From: Hyphomonadaceae bacterium ML37
GTDB lineage: Bacteria > Pseudomonadota > Alphaproteobacteria > Caulobacterales > Maricaulaceae
Direction of reading: 5' to 3'
Assembly (NCBI GenBank): GCA_027627685.1
Contig: CP091241.1
Span: 1,427,191 to 1,491,190, forward strand
DNA length: 64,000 nucleotides
The notes under the pieces are model-generated. The model was not told where the DNA came from and searched no databases. It saw nothing but the letters and a program-made list of their open reading frames with translations. The stretch's first letter is position 1, and each line of letters starts with the position of its first letter. The position numbers and the translations under genes are program-made. Of this stretch, positions 63,481 through 64,000 are shown piece by piece.

Positions 63481-64000
63481 TCAGAAGAAGCGCGAGCGCC
63501 GCTGCAGCCGCCGGCAGCCGGAGATCTGCTGGTCATACTGGCGGGCGTCGCGCTCCACCTCGCGCGCGGCGCGTTGAAGCCAGTCCTTGCCGCGAAAGGT
63601 TGCCCGGTTATAGCCGGTATGGCCCTCGTGGTAGGCAAGGTAGAGATTGTATGGGTCGTCCAGCGCGATGCGCGACAGCTGGTGGCTCTTTTGCGAGTAC
63701 CAGCCCACGAAATCCACCGCGTCGGCGAAATCGGTGCGCCGGGCGCGCCGGTTGCCGGAATCGCGCTGATACCATTCCCATGTCGTGTCGAGCGCCTGGG
63801 CGTAGCCATAGGCGCTGGACGGGCGGGCTCTCGGGATGATGCCGAGCAGGCGCTGACGGGCCGGGCGGGCGCGGGCGTTGAAACTGGATTCGCGCTTCAG
63901 GATGGCCAGCTGGACGCCCGGCGTGATGCCCCAGCGGCGCTCTGTGCGCTGCAGGGCGCGCCACCAGGACCGGTTGTCTTCCAGCAGAAGGCAGGCGTCA
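63481..64000 (-). CDS. Lytic-transglycosylase-like protein, N-terminus beyond window
   Basis: The frame is open from the right edge of the window to the stop at 63481 (173 codons visible). Visible segments include LLLEDNRSWWRALQRTERRW, GVQLAILKRESSFNARARP, SSAYGYAQALDTTWEWYQ and LAYHEGHTGYNRATF. The Glu in KRESSF is the expected catalytic residue of the SLT (lysozyme-like) fold, and AYGYAQ resembles its GLMQ-type motif. The protein therefore likely cleaves peptidoglycan in the periplasm; the signal peptide lies outside the window. A GTG at 63717 is internal, not the start. Confidence 0.8.
   Translation of the reverse strand, partial: DACLLLEDNRSWWRALQRTERRWGITPGVQLAILKRESSFNARARPARQRLLGIIPRARPSSAYGYAQALDTTWEWYQRDSGNRRARRTDFADAVDFVGWYSQKSHQLSRIALDDPYNLYLAYHEGHTGYNRATFRGKDWLQRAAREVERDARQYDQQISGCRRLQRRSRFF

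Overview
The window is GC-rich, densely packed chromosomal DNA from an alphaproteobacterium, most likely of the Caulobacterales/Maricaulales/Hyphomonadaceae type. The basis for this is the purF-cvpA-radA and lptFG-surA-pdxA-rsmA gene orders, a CC0125/CC1285-type lipoprotein, an iscR-led suf operon, flagellin-like proteins whose ends resemble Caulobacter flagellins, and a perfect CtrA-type box (TTAA-N7-TTAA). Neighbouring genes overlap very often as ATGA or GTGA. No rRNA, tRNA or CRISPR was seen, and no prophage or insertion sequence is evident. The taxonomy is inferred from gene content, not from a marker search.

Layout. 1-9.4 kb, minus strand: short-chain dehydrogenase (cut by the window edge), purF, cvpA, radA, rsmA, pdxA, surA, lptG, lptF; lptD is missing from its usual place between lptG and surA. 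9.5-11.8 kb, plus: pepA, holC and an I78-type inhibitor lipoprotein. 12-17 kb, minus: a light or oxidative-stress lipid operon (photolyase, FAD oxidoreductase, DUF1365, cyclopropane-fatty-acid synthase-like) with a candidate ECF-sigma promoter. 17.1-20.7 kb, plus: kdsA, hldE (LPS inner core) and kbl. 20.8-25.8 kb: a polytopic membrane protein, meaB, a lipoprotein and a tandem array of small membrane paralogues. 26-28.4 kb: tdh without its structural-zinc cysteines, an iodotyrosine-deiodinase-like flavoprotein, an SRPBCC protein and a small Imm-like membrane protein. 28.5-33.7 kb: XRE regulator, fatty acyl-CoA synthetase, threonine/serine dehydratase, xth, bcp. 33.8-38.5 kb: a giant AsmA/YhdP-like protein and anmK, followed by a repeat-rich gap.

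38.9-42.2 kb is the most unusual part: two divergent genes encode flagellin-like proteins in which a LamG/concanavalin-A-like lectin module replaces the variable middle. CtrA-type boxes lie about 60-65 bp upstream of each start codon. 43-50.3 kb is a complete Fe-S assembly operon (iscR, cysteine desulfurase, sufB, sufC, sufD, sufS, sufT, sufA) with a candidate operator in front of iscR and a 72-bp palindromic repeat between sufB and sufC. 50.4-57.3 kb: glutathione transferase, TMEM175-like protein, diguanylate cyclase, DEAD-box helicase, M14 peptidase. 57.5-59.5 kb: TonB-dependent receptor. 59.5-61.3 kb: two adjacent toxin-antitoxin modules (ParDE, then Xre/RES), each behind its own palindromic operator. 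61.3-64 kb: topoisomerase IV subunit B and the end of a lytic-transglycosylase-like gene.

Start codons were chosen by ribosome-binding site, overlap with the upstream gene and family length. Assignments come from motif recognition by eye; no database search was run.
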